Shown piece after piece: positions 9,053-17,674 of a stretch of DNA of 64,000 nt; position 1 is the stretch's first letter, and each line of letters begins with the position of its first letter. The stretch is from assembly GCF_003967575.1 (NCBI RefSeq), contig NZ_BIFT01000001.1:1054001-1118000 (forward strand). The letters run 5' to 3'. A program made the translations under genes and the position numbers. Below the pieces are notes generated by a model, which saw only the letters and a program-made list of their open reading frames with translations, was not told the DNA's origin and ran no database searches. Source of the DNA: Dictyobacter alpinus (GTDB lineage Bacteria; Chloroflexota; Ktedonobacteria; Ktedonobacterales; Ktedonobacteraceae).

Positions 9053-9835
9053 TTACTTGGAGGGAACGTCTAGACGACCAAAGCGTCTACGGCGTTGATT
9101 AAAACTCTCAAGGGCAGCCAACAAATCTTCATGCCCAAAGTCAGGCCAGAGGGTTGAGGTTGCATAGTATTCACTATAAGCCGATTGCCAGAGCAAGAAA
9201 TTGCTAACGCGCATCTCGCCCGCCGTACGAATGACCATATCGGGATCTGGCAAATCGCGCGTATATAAATATGAGCTAATCATTTCTTCACTGATTGTCT
9301 CAGGATCGCGCCCATCGGCAATAATTTGCCGGACCGCATCCACCAGTTCAGCCCGTCCGCCATAGTTAAAACAGACATTCAGACCGATACGTGTATTGTC
9401 TTTTGTCAATTCAACCGACTCACGTACCGCCTTCTGAATATCGGGAGATAGATCATACAAACGACCAAGATGGCGCAAACGTACCCCATCGCGGTGGAGT
9501 TTTTCTAAATCCGAGCGAATGGTCTCCCAAAAGAGACGCATCAAACCTTCAACTTCAGGCTGTGGGCGGCCCCAGTTCTCGGTTGAAAAAGCATACACAC
9601 TGAGCATTTGAATATTTTCATCGGCGGCACACTCGACAACACGCCGAAGCGCAGTCACGCCTGCTTTATGTCCAGCCAGACGAGGCAAGTGCCGTTTGGT
9701 CGCCCAGCGCCCATTGCCATCCATAATGATGGCAATGTGACGCACGGGCTGCTCCTCAGATGCGACAAGGGACGTCTGCGCTAAATTCTTCTCTTTCCCC
9801 TTGATTGATGAAAAGAGTTGCTGCATCTTGGTCAA
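9053..9835 (-). CDS. uppS: Undecaprenyl diphosphate synthase (cis-prenyltransferase)
   Basis: Condenses isopentenyl diphosphate units onto farnesyl diphosphate to make the C55 lipid carrier. AIIMDGNGRWA with catalytic Asp39, FSTENW with RP after it, NYGGRAELVDA and DMVIRTAGEMRVSNFLLWQ are all present (the last usually reads TSGEQR). A TTG at 9835 is chosen because GGAGG in the last codons of frr lies 7 bases upstream; an ATG at 9826 would be 16 bases away. The frr stop and this start are two bases apart, which implies translational coupling. Confidence 0.93.
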   Translation of the reverse strand: MTKMQQLFSSIKGKEKNLAQTSLVASEEQPVRHIAIIMDGNGRWATKRHLPRLAGHKAGVTALRRVVECAADENIQMLSVYAFSTENWGRPQPEVEGLMRLFWETIRSDLEKLHRDGVRLRHLGRLYDLSPDIQKAVRESVELTKDNTRIGLNVCFNYGGRAELVDAVRQIIADGRDPETISEEMISSYLYTRDLPDPDMVIRTAGEMRVSNFLLWQSAYSEYYATSTLWPDFGHEDLLAALESFNQRRRRFGRLDVPSK

Positions 9836-9837
9836 AG

Positions 9838-10395
9838 TTAGACCTCCAGGATCTCCAGTTCCTTCGCTTTTCCGATCTTCTCCATCTCGTCGACGTAGCG
9901 ATCGGTGAGCTTCTGCAGTCGGTCAGTGCTGCGTTTCAGCTCATCTTCAGAAACTTCTTTTTTCTTTTCTCGGTCGCGCATCTTATCCTGGACATCGCGA
10001 CGGATGTTGCGGATAGCGACCTTATGCTCGTCCGATTTCTTATGTAGAGTTTTCACCAGATCACGGCGGCGCTCTTCGCTCATCGGTGGGATGACCAGGC
10101 GAATAACCTGCCCATCATTGTTAGGGTTGATGCCGAGATCTGACTTTTGAATCGCCTTCTCGATATCAGCCAACAATTTTTTGTCCCAGGGTTGGATTAC
10201 CAGTAGACGCGCCTCCGGGACAGTGACTGAGGCTACCTGATTAATTGGTGTGGGGGCTCCATAATACTCAACATTAATGCGATCAATCAGAGCCGCGCTT
10301 GCTCGCCCGGCACGGATCGCGTTGAGATCTTGCTTCAAGGCTTCAATAGCCTTTTGCATACGTCGCTCGGCATCCCCAAGTAAATCTGCTGTCAT
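9838..10395 (-). CDS. frr: Ribosome recycling factor
   Basis: 185 residues, the usual family length. RRF hallmarks are visible: RAGRASAALIDRINVEYYG near residues 30-45, and the C-terminal helix rich in charged residues (KSDEHKVAIRNIRRDVQDK). It splits post-termination ribosomes together with EF-G. The ATG is preceded by AAGGGAG at 8 bases. It follows pyrH by 82 bases in the conserved order rpsB-tsf-pyrH-frr-uppS-cdsA. Confidence 0.97.
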   Translation of the reverse strand: MTADLLGDAERRMQKAIEALKQDLNAIRAGRASAALIDRINVEYYGAPTPINQVASVTVPEARLLVIQPWDKKLLADIEKAIQKSDLGINPNNDGQVIRLVIPPMSEERRRDLVKTLHKKSDEHKVAIRNIRRDVQDKMRDREKKKEVSEDELKRSTDRLQKLTDRYVDEMEKIGKAKELEILEV

Positions 10396-10477
10396 TGCAT
10401 ACTCCCTTTTTCTCTAGGTACAATATGCACCTTAAAAACGGGACGTGACGAAATCGGTCGTGCAATATGCCGCACGA

Positions 10478-11212
10478 CTACACAGGTTCTTTCACGTCAG
10501 TAGAGACAAGTGTACCATACTTTTCACCGCGTACAATGGCTTCCAGCGCGCCGCTCTGGTGTAGGCTGAAAACCAGGATAGGCATGTTGTTATCCTTACA
10601 GAGCGAAAGTGCGGTACTATCCATGACTTTCAAACCCATGTTCAATGCCTTCATATAACTCAATTCTGAGAAACGCCGGGCATTGGGATTACGCATAGGG
10701 TCGTCATCATAGATTCCATCCACTTTGGTCGCTTTAAGCAGCACCTGTGCATTTAATTCAATCGCACGTAATGCGGCAGCCGTATCAGTGGTAAAAAATG
10801 GATTTCCGCTACCAGCAGCCAGAATAACGACACGCCTCTTTTCCAGGTGGCGTACCGCCCGGCGACGGATAAAAGGTTCAGCGACCGGGGGCATCTCGAT
10901 TGCAGTTTGTACTCGTGTGCTAATGCCCAGCTTTTCCATTGCATCCTGCATTACCAATGAGTTCATAACTGTGGCGAGCATACCCACATAGTCCGCTGTA
11001 CCCCGATCAATACCTGTCGCGGCAGCATCTGCCCCGCGCCACATATTTCCGCCCCCAATAACCATCGCGACCTCTACTCCCAGGTCGTGCACACGCTTAA
11101 CCTCTTCAGCAATACGCCGTACGGTTTCTGCATCAATACCAGATCCCTGAGATCCTAGCGCCTCACCACTCAATTTGAGTAGAATTCGCCGATATTTTGG
11201 CTCGACTGACAT
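10478..11212 (-). CDS. pyrH: UMP kinase
   Basis: Phosphorylates UMP to UDP for nucleotide and sugar-nucleotide supply. It belongs to the amino acid kinase fold: RRILLKLSGEALG at the start, IGGGNMWRG, RGTADYVGMLATVMN, and the ATP-site region LLKATKVDGIYDDDP. The ATG at 11212 (244 residues) is preferred over the longer frame because AAGGGAG lies 10 bases upstream and the family starts here; ATG at 11221 is also possible. A 9-bp inverted repeat lies in the gap before it. Confidence 0.95.
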   Translation of the reverse strand: MSVEPKYRRILLKLSGEALGSQGSGIDAETVRRIAEEVKRVHDLGVEVAMVIGGGNMWRGADAAATGIDRGTADYVGMLATVMNSLVMQDAMEKLGISTRVQTAIEMPPVAEPFIRRRAVRHLEKRRVVILAAGSGNPFFTTDTAAALRAIELNAQVLLKATKVDGIYDDDPMRNPNARRFSELSYMKALNMGLKVMDSTALSLCKDNNMPILVFSLHQSGALEAIVRGEKYGTLVSTDVKEPV

Positions 11213-11286
11213 CTTAACCATTCTCCCTTGTGCGCGACCGTGAGGGACGCCTCTTCGTTTTCTTGTGTTGCGATACAATCTACACA

Positions 11287-11308
11287 GGATATCCCCAAAG
11301 GGATATCC
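11287..11308. promoter_or_regulatory. Inverted repeat between tsf and pyrH
   Basis: GGATATCCC (11287-11295) and GGGATATCC (11300-11308) form a 9-bp stem with a CAAA loop. There is no U tract, so it is more likely an mRNA hairpin or operator than a terminator. Confidence 0.4.
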
Positions 11309-11349
11309 GCTCTTGCCATGTCTGAAAATGGTAGGCTCGTAAGCGCTAC

Positions 11350-11946
11350 TTATTCTCCCAGAGCAAAGCGGCTGAAGCGGCGAACGATAATATTCTCACC
11401 AGTCTCAGCAATTACCTTACGCACGAGGTCGCTAATTGTCACAGAATCATCTTTTACCCAGGGCTGCATCATGAGCACCTGCTCGCTGAACTCTTTTTTC
11501 AGTTTGCCATTGAACACCTCTTCACGGCGTGCTTCTGGAACACGAGCCATCGAAGGATCCTCAGCAAATTTTTGGCGGGCAGCCTCAATTACTTCAGCCG
11601 GGACATCTTCATAATTCACATATTTAGGAGCAACACCCACGATCTGGAGCGCCAGATCAGCGGCCAGGTTGCGGAAACTTTCGCTACGGGCGACGAAATC
11701 AGTGTTACAGTTCAGTTCAATCAACACACCAAGGCGGTTATTATGGTGAACATAGGAGAAGACGCCGCCTTCTTTGGTCTCACGACCGGCGGTAACCATC
11801 TTATCCGCTTTCTTATCGCGGCGAGCCTCAAGATATTTGACTGCATCATCCCATGATTTGGCATCAGACAAAGCATTTTTACAATCCGCGAATGTAGCAC
11901 CAGTCTCCTCGCGCAACTTCTTCACATCGGTAGCTGCGAAATCCAT
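11350..11946 (-). CDS. tsf: Elongation factor Ts, short form
   Basis: Nucleotide exchange factor for EF-Tu. The N-terminal UBA-like motif VKKLREETGATFADCKNAL and the core GVLIELNCNTDFVAR are diagnostic. At 198 residues it is the short form that lacks the second dimerisation subdomain of the E. coli type, as in Thermus and other Chloroflexi. The ATG at 11946 has GAGGAG 10 bases upstream; the longer frame starts with TTG inside that ribosome binding site and is rejected. Confidence 0.95.
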   Translation of the reverse strand: MDFAATDVKKLREETGATFADCKNALSDAKSWDDAVKYLEARRDKKADKMVTAGRETKEGGVFSYVHHNNRLGVLIELNCNTDFVARSESFRNLAADLALQIVGVAPKYVNYEDVPAEVIEAARQKFAEDPSMARVPEARREEVFNGKLKKEFSEQVLMMQPWVKDDSVTISDLVRKVIAETGENIIVRRFSRFALGE

Positions 11947-12100
11947 AGGTTGGTTTCTCCTCAATCTTTATCCATGATACTCAGATCTCATGGACAGTAC
12001 AACAACTGCTGTCCATTTTTTTTGACTCCGAGTGCTTGACAAATGAAAAATGTACCACTTACACGCTCAGATCGTGTGTAAAAGGACAAAGTATATACAT

Positions 12101-12145
12101 AAAAAGGCGGGAGTCAGGGGACGCATATGCCCCTTTTCTCCCACC
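12101..12145 (-). terminator. Terminator or attenuator after rpsB
   Basis: On the minus strand GGTGGGAG (12138-12145) pairs with CTCCCGCC (12106-12113), with an inner GGGG/CCCC helix, followed by a run of five U. It separates rpsB from tsf, allowing unequal expression of the two. Confidence 0.75.
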
Positions 12146-12167
12146 AAAGCATTCTGTTGAGTTTTGA

Positions 12168-13100
12168 CTAATGAGCCTCTTTAGAAACCAGTTCTGGCTC
12201 AACAGCTGGAGCAGCCTCGGCCTCGGCCTTGGGTGCCTCGGCCTGAGGGGCCTCGGTTGCTGTTGTCTCCGCCTTAGGTGCCTCTGCCTCGGCCTGAGGG
12301 GCTGCGGCTTCTGGAGCCGTAGCTTCGGCAGCTGGTGCAACAACCTCAGATGGAGCAACGAACTCGGCTGGTGCTTCAACATCACCTGGCTCAGAGTCTT
12401 TCTGCTGGGCCTCTAGCTCACGGCGACCCTCAACGGCGGCATCAGCGATCTTCGCGCAAAGCAGGCGAACAGCACGAATGGCATCGTCATTAGCAGGGAT
12501 AGGATAATCCATCTCGTCTGGATCAGAGTTTGTATCGGCCAGAGCAACGATGGGGATCTCCAGGCGGCGAGCTTCCATAACAGCGGTGCGCTCTTTACGT
12601 GTATCGATAATGAAGATAGCACTGGGCAAGCGGCGCATATCTTTGATACCACCCAGGATGCGCTCCAGGCGCAGGATCTCGTCCTGCATGTGCTGGACCT
12701 CTTTTTTGGGCAGGCGCTCAAAGTCACCACGGTCACGGCGCATTTCCAGGTCACGCAGATAAGTAATACGCGATTGAATGGTTTTGAAGTTGGTCAGCAT
12801 ACCACCAAGCCAGCGCTGATTTACATAGAACATGCCACAACGCTTGGCCTCTTCAGCTACAGCCTCTTGTGCCTGCTTCTTGGTACCGACGAAGAGCAAT
12901 GTGCCTCCATCAGCAACCAGCTGCTCAACAAACTTGTAGGCTTCGTTCAGGCGGGTCACGGTTTGCTGCAGGTCAATGATATGAATACCGTTGCGGTCCA
13001 TGAAAATGAACTGCTGCATTTTTGGATTCCAACGGCGCGTCTGGTGACCAAAGTGCACACCAGCTTCCAACAACTGTTTCATGGAAATGATATTAGCCAA
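12168..13100 (-). CDS. rpsB: 30S ribosomal protein S2 with long Ala/Glu/Pro tail
   Basis: Residues 1-225 are an ordinary S2: KQLLEAGVHFGHQTRRWNPKM, the IHIIDLQQT strand, VNQRWLGGMLTNF and VALADTNSDPD are typical. Residues about 230-310 are a low-complexity, acidic extension of repeated APxAE units (APKAE, APQAE), ending SKEAH. The tail has no coding shift and is in frame, so it is part of the protein rather than an annotation artefact. S2 is needed for recruiting S1 and for start-site selection. A predicted promoter and a leader of about 175 nt lie upstream. Confidence 0.96.
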   Translation of the reverse strand: MANIISMKQLLEAGVHFGHQTRRWNPKMQQFIFMDRNGIHIIDLQQTVTRLNEAYKFVEQLVADGGTLLFVGTKKQAQEAVAEEAKRCGMFYVNQRWLGGMLTNFKTIQSRITYLRDLEMRRDRGDFERLPKKEVQHMQDEILRLERILGGIKDMRRLPSAIFIIDTRKERTAVMEARRLEIPIVALADTNSDPDEMDYPIPANDDAIRAVRLLCAKIADAAVEGRRELEAQQKDSEPGDVEAPAEFVAPSEVVAPAAEATAPEAAAPQAEAEAPKAETTATEAPQAEAPKAEAEAAPAVEPELVSKEAH

Positions 13101-13275
13101 AAAACGGACCTCCCTTGATCCTCCGCTCTCATCACTACGGCGTCAGGGTCCCCGAAGGTATACTCGTGTTCCAAACATCTAGAGAAGTTATGGACCCCAG
13201 GGTCAGCGCTTTCCCAGAGAGCGTGTGTACTTATGTGTTATTTTTCAGCAGGCGATCAGTCCTCGCCTACTCCGA
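13101..13275 (-). promoter_or_regulatory. Candidate regulatory leader of rpsB
   Basis: The predicted leader contains GGACCC (13192-13197), which can pair with either GGGTCC at 13146-13151 or GGGTC at 13200-13204, two exclusive helices. Just before the start codon the minus strand reads CGGA ... TCCG then six U, overlapping a GGGAGG. This would fit autoregulation by S2, as known for rpsB leaders in other bacteria. Inference only. Confidence 0.35.
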
Positions 13276-13281
13276 CAGTGA

Positions 13282-13310
13282 AGTATAGCACAGAGCCTGA
13301 GAGGACGCAA
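13282..13310 (-). promoter_or_regulatory. Promoter for rpsB
   Basis: TTGCGT (13305-13310) and TATACT (13282-13287) on the minus strand with a 17-base spacer. Confidence 0.55.
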
Positions 13311-13544
13311 TCTTTATTAGAAATCAAGATTATCGACGCACTTCCGCACAAAAATTTATCTATACTTGAAAAAGACCTACAATCTCTCCCCCTTTCTAAC
13401 CGCAGTATTGCTCCTGAACGGCTACAAAACAAAGTGCTGCTCCTAAAAATAGGTGAACACCGTCCGCTTCTTGAAATCAGGCGTATAGTGTAAAGTGAGT
13501 GTACACATTTTTAGCTAACGTTATAAGCATGTTTGTTCTCTGAC

Positions 13545-13640
13545 ACCTCGCGTCTACGGCGCTCGCTTCTCTTTTGTGTGAAGGCATGGCGAGGTGATCA
13601 TGATCACCTCGCCATGCCTTCACACAAAAGGTGGGAATAA
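13545..13640. repeat. Palindromic element, copy A (58-bp perfect palindrome plus flank)
   Basis: 13572-13629 is a perfect palindrome of two 29-base arms with core ATGGCGAGG. It is preceded by ACACCTCGCGTCTACGGC and followed by a GTGGG-type tail. Copy B at 18683-18776 has the same length, order and flank (24 of 26 flank bases equal) although its arms differ. It lies in the divergent region between rpsB and a response regulator. Confidence 0.8.
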
Positions 13641-13725
13641 CAAATTACACATGACACTGGTTAATGGACAGAATGACGTTTATACCATTTTCTGGGTTGA
13701 GGAAGTAGAAAGGGATTGATAACAG

Positions 13726-14457
13726 ATGGTAAATGTCTTAATTGTTGATGATCACTCATTAATGCGCCGTGCTGTACGTGAGGTGATTGAAAAAGAAGAA
13801 GATATGCAGGTGGTGGCTGAAGCCAGTAACGGACAAGAGGCGGAACTGCAGGCCGCAGAGATGCAGCCAGATGTTGTGCTGATGGATGTAGATATGCCGG
13901 ATTGTACTGGTTTTGAAGCGACCGAACGCGTACTAGCTTGTTCACCAAAATCACGCGTGATTATTTTTACTTCGTCTCACCAGGAGCAGTTCCTTTTCCA
14001 GGCAATTCAAAAAGGGGCGATGGGGTATATCACAAAGGACATTGAGCCCGATGCGCTAATTCATGCCATTCATTGTGCCGCCCGTAATGATCTCTGTATT
14101 CCAGGAGCTTTCACTACTCAGTTGCTTGCTCACTTGCGCTCCTCCTGGAAGATGAATAGCCCCTACGGGGGGGTGATGTCTGCTGGGGTCTCCTATCGTA
14201 CACCACGCCGCACGGCGCATGCGGCTAGCGCGGGTGAAATAGTCTTAACCGATGCCAATGCGCATTTACCCCGGCCACTCACGGAACGGGAAAAACAGAT
14301 CCTGGACCTAATGCGCAAAGGCCGTAAGAATCGTGAGATTGCCCTGGAACTGGCAATCGCTGAGTCAACCGTACATAAACATGTTCAAAATATCTTCGAA
14401 AAGCTTCATGCGCGTAATCGTACCGAGGCCATCTATCTTACAACCGCTGAAGTCTAA
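13726..14457 (+). CDS. NarL/FixJ-family response regulator (orphan)
   Basis: 243 residues: a receiver domain (1-120) with the acidic pair in LIVDDH, phosphoacceptor Asp in VVLMDVDMP, Thr in IIFTSS and the switch Lys in GYITKD; a linker of about 55 residues rich in small and basic residues; and a C-terminal LuxR-type HTH (LTEREKQILDLMRKGRKNREIALELAIAE). It probably regulates transcription on phosphorylation. No histidine kinase lies nearby. AAAGGGA lies 10 bases before the ATG. Confidence 0.93.
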   Translation: MVNVLIVDDHSLMRRAVREVIEKEEDMQVVAEASNGQEAELQAAEMQPDVVLMDVDMPDCTGFEATERVLACSPKSRVIIFTSSHQEQFLFQAIQKGAMGYITKDIEPDALIHAIHCAARNDLCIPGAFTTQLLAHLRSSWKMNSPYGGVMSAGVSYRTPRRTAHAASAGEIVLTDANAHLPRPLTEREKQILDLMRKGRKNREIALELAIAESTVHKHVQNIFEKLHARNRTEAIYLTTAEV

Positions 14458-14524
14458 TATTCACACACCTTGTATGGTACAATAATACCAGGAAACTTTA
14501 GAAGATAGCATGCATGCAATTGTA

Positions 14525-14563
14525 TTAACGAAGTCGCCCATCAAACAATGGCGGCTTCGTTAA
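14525..14563 (+). terminator. Hairpin downstream of the response regulator
   Basis: A 14-bp stem (14525-14538 with 14550-14563) with one G-U pair. It lacks a U tract, so termination is uncertain. Confidence 0.45.
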
Positions 14564-14730
14564 CCTCAAGTAAGAAGTGTTCACTGGCGCTTTTTAAGCT
14601 ACTATTACCATACAGAACACTATACGTGCGAGAACAATGAAAGCCTCAGTCAGAAACAGAGCATATACCACAACTACCGGCAGAAGAAATGACGTTATTC
14701 CTGATACGGACTACATAGACGAGAGTATTG

Positions 14731-15402
14731 ATGGTTATCAAAGCACAACATATTACGAAGATTTATCGAAGTGGTCAACTACGTGTCGAGGCACTACATG
14801 ATCTTTCGCTTGCGATCGAGCAAGGAGAAATGGTGGCGATAATGGGGCCTAGCGGCTGTGGAAAAACGACCTTGCTCAATTGTCTATCAGGCTTAGATAC
14901 AATTGATGAGGGAGATATTTATATCCGTGGGCAAAATTTACGAGATTTAAGTGAGCGGGAACGTACAGCCTATCGTGGACAGAATATGGGCTTTATTTTT
15001 CAGGATTTTAATTTGTTGCCGGTGCTCACTGCCGTAGAAAACGTCGAGCTACCACTACTGGTCACAAAGGTGCCCAGCCGCAAAGCCCGACGACGAGCCT
15101 TAGAGATGTTGGAGACTGTCGGATTATCTACACGGGCCAGCCATCGGCCGGCTGAACTATCTGGCGGCCAACGGCAGCGCGTCACAATCGCACGTGCCCT
15201 GGTCAACAATCCTGCCCTGATCTGGGCGGATGAGCCGACTGGCAATCTTGATAGCGAAACAGCAGCAGAGATCATGGAACTGCTGTTACAACTCAATAAA
15301 GAACAACAACAGACCTTTGTGCTGGTGACGCATGCTGAGAGTATTGGACAACAAGCTCACCGCATCATTAAGATGCGTGATGGCAAAATTCTGCCCTCCT
15401 GA
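14731..15402 (+). CDS. ABC transporter ATP-binding protein, LolD/MacB type
   Basis: A 223-residue nucleotide-binding subunit. Walker A GPSGCGKTT, Q-loop FIFQDFNLLP, signature LSGGQRQRV, Walker B ALIWADEPTGNLD and the H-loop VTHAE are all present. The ADEPTGNLDS form and the length are typical of the lipoprotein/macrolide exporter (LolD/MacB/FtsE-like) subfamily. No permease is adjacent: the next gene is dxs on the other strand. It must work with a permease encoded elsewhere. The ATG at 14731 is used; a TTG directly before it is in the same frame. Confidence 0.9.
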   Translation: MVIKAQHITKIYRSGQLRVEALHDLSLAIEQGEMVAIMGPSGCGKTTLLNCLSGLDTIDEGDIYIRGQNLRDLSERERTAYRGQNMGFIFQDFNLLPVLTAVENVELPLLVTKVPSRKARRRALEMLETVGLSTRASHRPAELSGGQRQRVTIARALVNNPALIWADEPTGNLDSETAAEIMELLLQLNKEQQQTFVLVTHAESIGQQAHRIIKMRDGKILPS

Positions 15403-15433
15403 CAAACACAGGAGGACAGTTGCCCCCGGCAGA

Positions 15434-17371
15434 TTATTTAGCCATACTACGATTTTCAGCTGACAATTGACTATGTACAACTTCTTTAATGTGCGCCGAA
15501 GAAAGTCCATAGAGCTCTTTGAGGATGGTCAGGGCACCATGTTCTACAAACTTATCAGGCAATCCAATCACACGCACATCCACATCGTTGAGTCCATGCT
15601 CTTCAAGCAATTCCAGTACAGCACTACCAAAGCCACCCGAAACGACATGATCCTCAATCGTGATCAGCCGACCGGTTCCTCGGGCCAGGCGCAAGATCAT
15701 CTCTTCGTCCAATGGTTTAGCCCAACGTGCGTTTACGACGGCAACGTGGATACCTTCGTCAGCCAGTTCTTTGGCCGCCAGTTCAGCCTGTGAGACCGTC
15801 GCACCATAGGCCAGTAATACCGCCTGCTGACGTTCAGCCGCCTCTAATGTATCAGGACTGAGCAGTTCCGCTTTACCAACTTCTAACATGTGAAACTGGT
15901 CACTCATTGGCACACCCAGGGCTTTACCACGAGGATAACGCAGGGCCACAGGTCCGTCCAGATAGATGGCTGTGTAGAGCATCTGACGTAACTCTTCCTC
16001 ATCCTTAGGAGCCATAACCTTCATGCCTGGAATCATACGCGAGAAGGCAATATCGAAGACACCATGCTGGGTCTGACCATCCTCACCCACCAGACCAGCT
16101 CGATCCATCGCAAACACCACATGCAGATCCTGGACGGCAATATCATGGATGATCTGATCAATAGCTCGCTGCATAAATGTAGAATAGATGGCGACAACTG
16201 GTGTCAAACCACCAACGGCCATACCACCCGAGAAGGTGACTGCATGCTGCTCCGCGATACCAACATCAAAGTAGCGCTCAGGAAAACGCTTATGCAACTT
16301 TTTCAGTCCTGTGCCCTCTTCCATCGCCGCAGTGACACCCACCACCTTGGGATCATTCTCAGCAATCGCTACCAGAGCATCGGCAAAGACCTCAGTATAC
16401 GAAGGAGGATCGCCTGCGTTCTTCTTGATCACACCAGTAGTATAATCATAGGCGCCTGGTCCATGCCATTTGGTGGAGTCACCTTCAGCGATCTCCCAGC
16501 CTTTTCCCTTCTTCGTCACCATCTGCACAATGATTGGACCATCGACACGTTTCACGTTCTCGAATACATCCAACATTGTCTCTATGTCGTGACCATCAAA
16601 AGGACCAAAGAACTTGAAGCCAAGCTCTTCAAAGATAGCTCCACTCTTGCTATGCATCATAAATTGTTTGAAACTGGTTTCAGCACGGCCAGCAGCCTCG
16701 CGTGCTTTATCACCAAGTACAGGGAGCCGCTCGATCGAACCTTTAGCCATATCGCGCAGGCGCTGGTAACTTGGAGAAGTCTGCATACGACGCACATTAC
16801 CTAGATATTGTGAAATTGCACCAACATTATCAGAGATAGATTTATCATTGTCATTGAGAACAATTATCAGATTTTTCTTCAGGCTACCAGCATTGTTAAT
16901 AGCTTCTAATGCCATACCACCTGTTAATGAACCATCACCAATAATAGCCACTACCTTATGGTCTTCACCTTGAATATCTCTGGCCGCCGCCATGCCCAGA
17001 GCAGCAGAGATCGATGTACTCGCATGGCTCGCCCCAAAGACATCAAAATCACTTTCATCCCGTCGCAGATAGCCTGAGAGACCTCCAAATTGACGGATGG
17101 TATGGAAACGCTCACGGCGGCCCGTCAGCAACTTATGCACATAAGCCTGATGTCCGATATCCCAGACGAGCATATCCTTCGGCGTATCAAAAACATAGTG
17201 AAGTGCCATGGTCAGTTCGACAACACCAAGATTGGGAGCCAGATGGCCACCTCTCACCGACACTTTCTCGATGATCTCGCGCCGAATCTCCTTCGCCAAA
17301 AGTTCCATCTGCGGAACTGACAGGGCACGCAATTGCTCTGGGCCATTAATGGTCTCAAGAATGCTTGTCAA
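15434..17371 (-). CDS. dxs: 1-deoxy-D-xylulose-5-phosphate synthase
   Basis: Thiamin-diphosphate enzyme joining pyruvate and glyceraldehyde 3-phosphate at the head of the MEP pathway. GGHLAPNLG, DIGHQAY, the ThDP motif IGDGSLTGGMALEAINN (about 144-160), IAEQHAVTFSGGMA and DRAGLVGEDGQTQHG mark it. I choose a TTG at 17371 (645 residues): GGAGGA lies 5-6 bases upstream and the family begins with the LETINGPEQLRALS segment. The longer frame adds 36 unrelated residues. The tail end is convergent with the ABC ATPase. It is separated from dxr and ispG by several genes. Confidence 0.95.
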   Translation of the reverse strand: MTSILETINGPEQLRALSVPQMELLAKEIRREIIEKVSVRGGHLAPNLGVVELTMALHYVFDTPKDMLVWDIGHQAYVHKLLTGRRERFHTIRQFGGLSGYLRRDESDFDVFGASHASTSISAALGMAAARDIQGEDHKVVAIIGDGSLTGGMALEAINNAGSLKKNLIIVLNDNDKSISDNVGAISQYLGNVRRMQTSPSYQRLRDMAKGSIERLPVLGDKAREAAGRAETSFKQFMMHSKSGAIFEELGFKFFGPFDGHDIETMLDVFENVKRVDGPIIVQMVTKKGKGWEIAEGDSTKWHGPGAYDYTTGVIKKNAGDPPSYTEVFADALVAIAENDPKVVGVTAAMEEGTGLKKLHKRFPERYFDVGIAEQHAVTFSGGMAVGGLTPVVAIYSTFMQRAIDQIIHDIAVQDLHVVFAMDRAGLVGEDGQTQHGVFDIAFSRMIPGMKVMAPKDEEELRQMLYTAIYLDGPVALRYPRGKALGVPMSDQFHMLEVGKAELLSPDTLEAAERQQAVLLAYGATVSQAELAAKELADEGIHVAVVNARWAKPLDEEMILRLARGTGRLITIEDHVVSGGFGSAVLELLEEHGLNDVDVRVIGLPDKFVEHGALTILKELYGLSSAHIKEVVHSQLSAENRSMAK

Positions 17372-17521
17372 TGGTTTCCTCCAAATTACTAGACACTGGC
17401 TTCCCTCTGTGTACATCGGCAACAAGCGACCAGTAAATATTTCAAAGAAGCGGCTCACGCCACTGTAATGAAGATGCATAAAAGTCAGATAAAGGGTGTA
17501 TCACAAGGTACCTTCCACAAT

Positions 17522-17550
17522 ATTATAGATATGTTCGCAGATACTGGCAA
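17522..17550 (-). promoter_or_regulatory. Promoter for dxs
   Basis: On the minus strand TTGCCA (17545-17550), 17 bases, TATAAT (17522-17527). The leader before the TTG start is about 145 nt. Confidence 0.6.
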
Positions 17551-17639
17551 ACGCTTCGGCCCTAAAAATTCATGCACCTGGGGTCTTGACAAGGCTTAAA
17601 ACAGCCTCTCAAGCCACTTGATGCCTATAAAAAGGTCCC

Positions 17640-17668
17640 TTGACAGCTTCCCTCTTTCTTCTTATTAT
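17640..17668 (+). promoter_or_regulatory. Strong promoter upstream of acidic-protein gene
   Basis: TTGACA (17640-17645), 17 bases, TATTAT (17663-17668). The first plus-strand gene downstream starts about 395 nt later. Confidence 0.65.
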
Positions 17669-17674
17669 GATCCA

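Noticed and set aside
12059..12385. Pro/Leu/Arg-rich frame over the rpsB tail
   Set aside because: A frame-shifted reading of the Ala/Glu tail; the S2 frame is continuous.
13233..13493. 86-codon frame in the rpsB promoter region
   Set aside because: It covers the predicted promoter and has no good start.
16064..16804. A 246-codon frame antisense to dxs
   Set aside because: It lies wholly inside the conserved dxs gene and is rich in His and Ser, as expected of a shadow frame.
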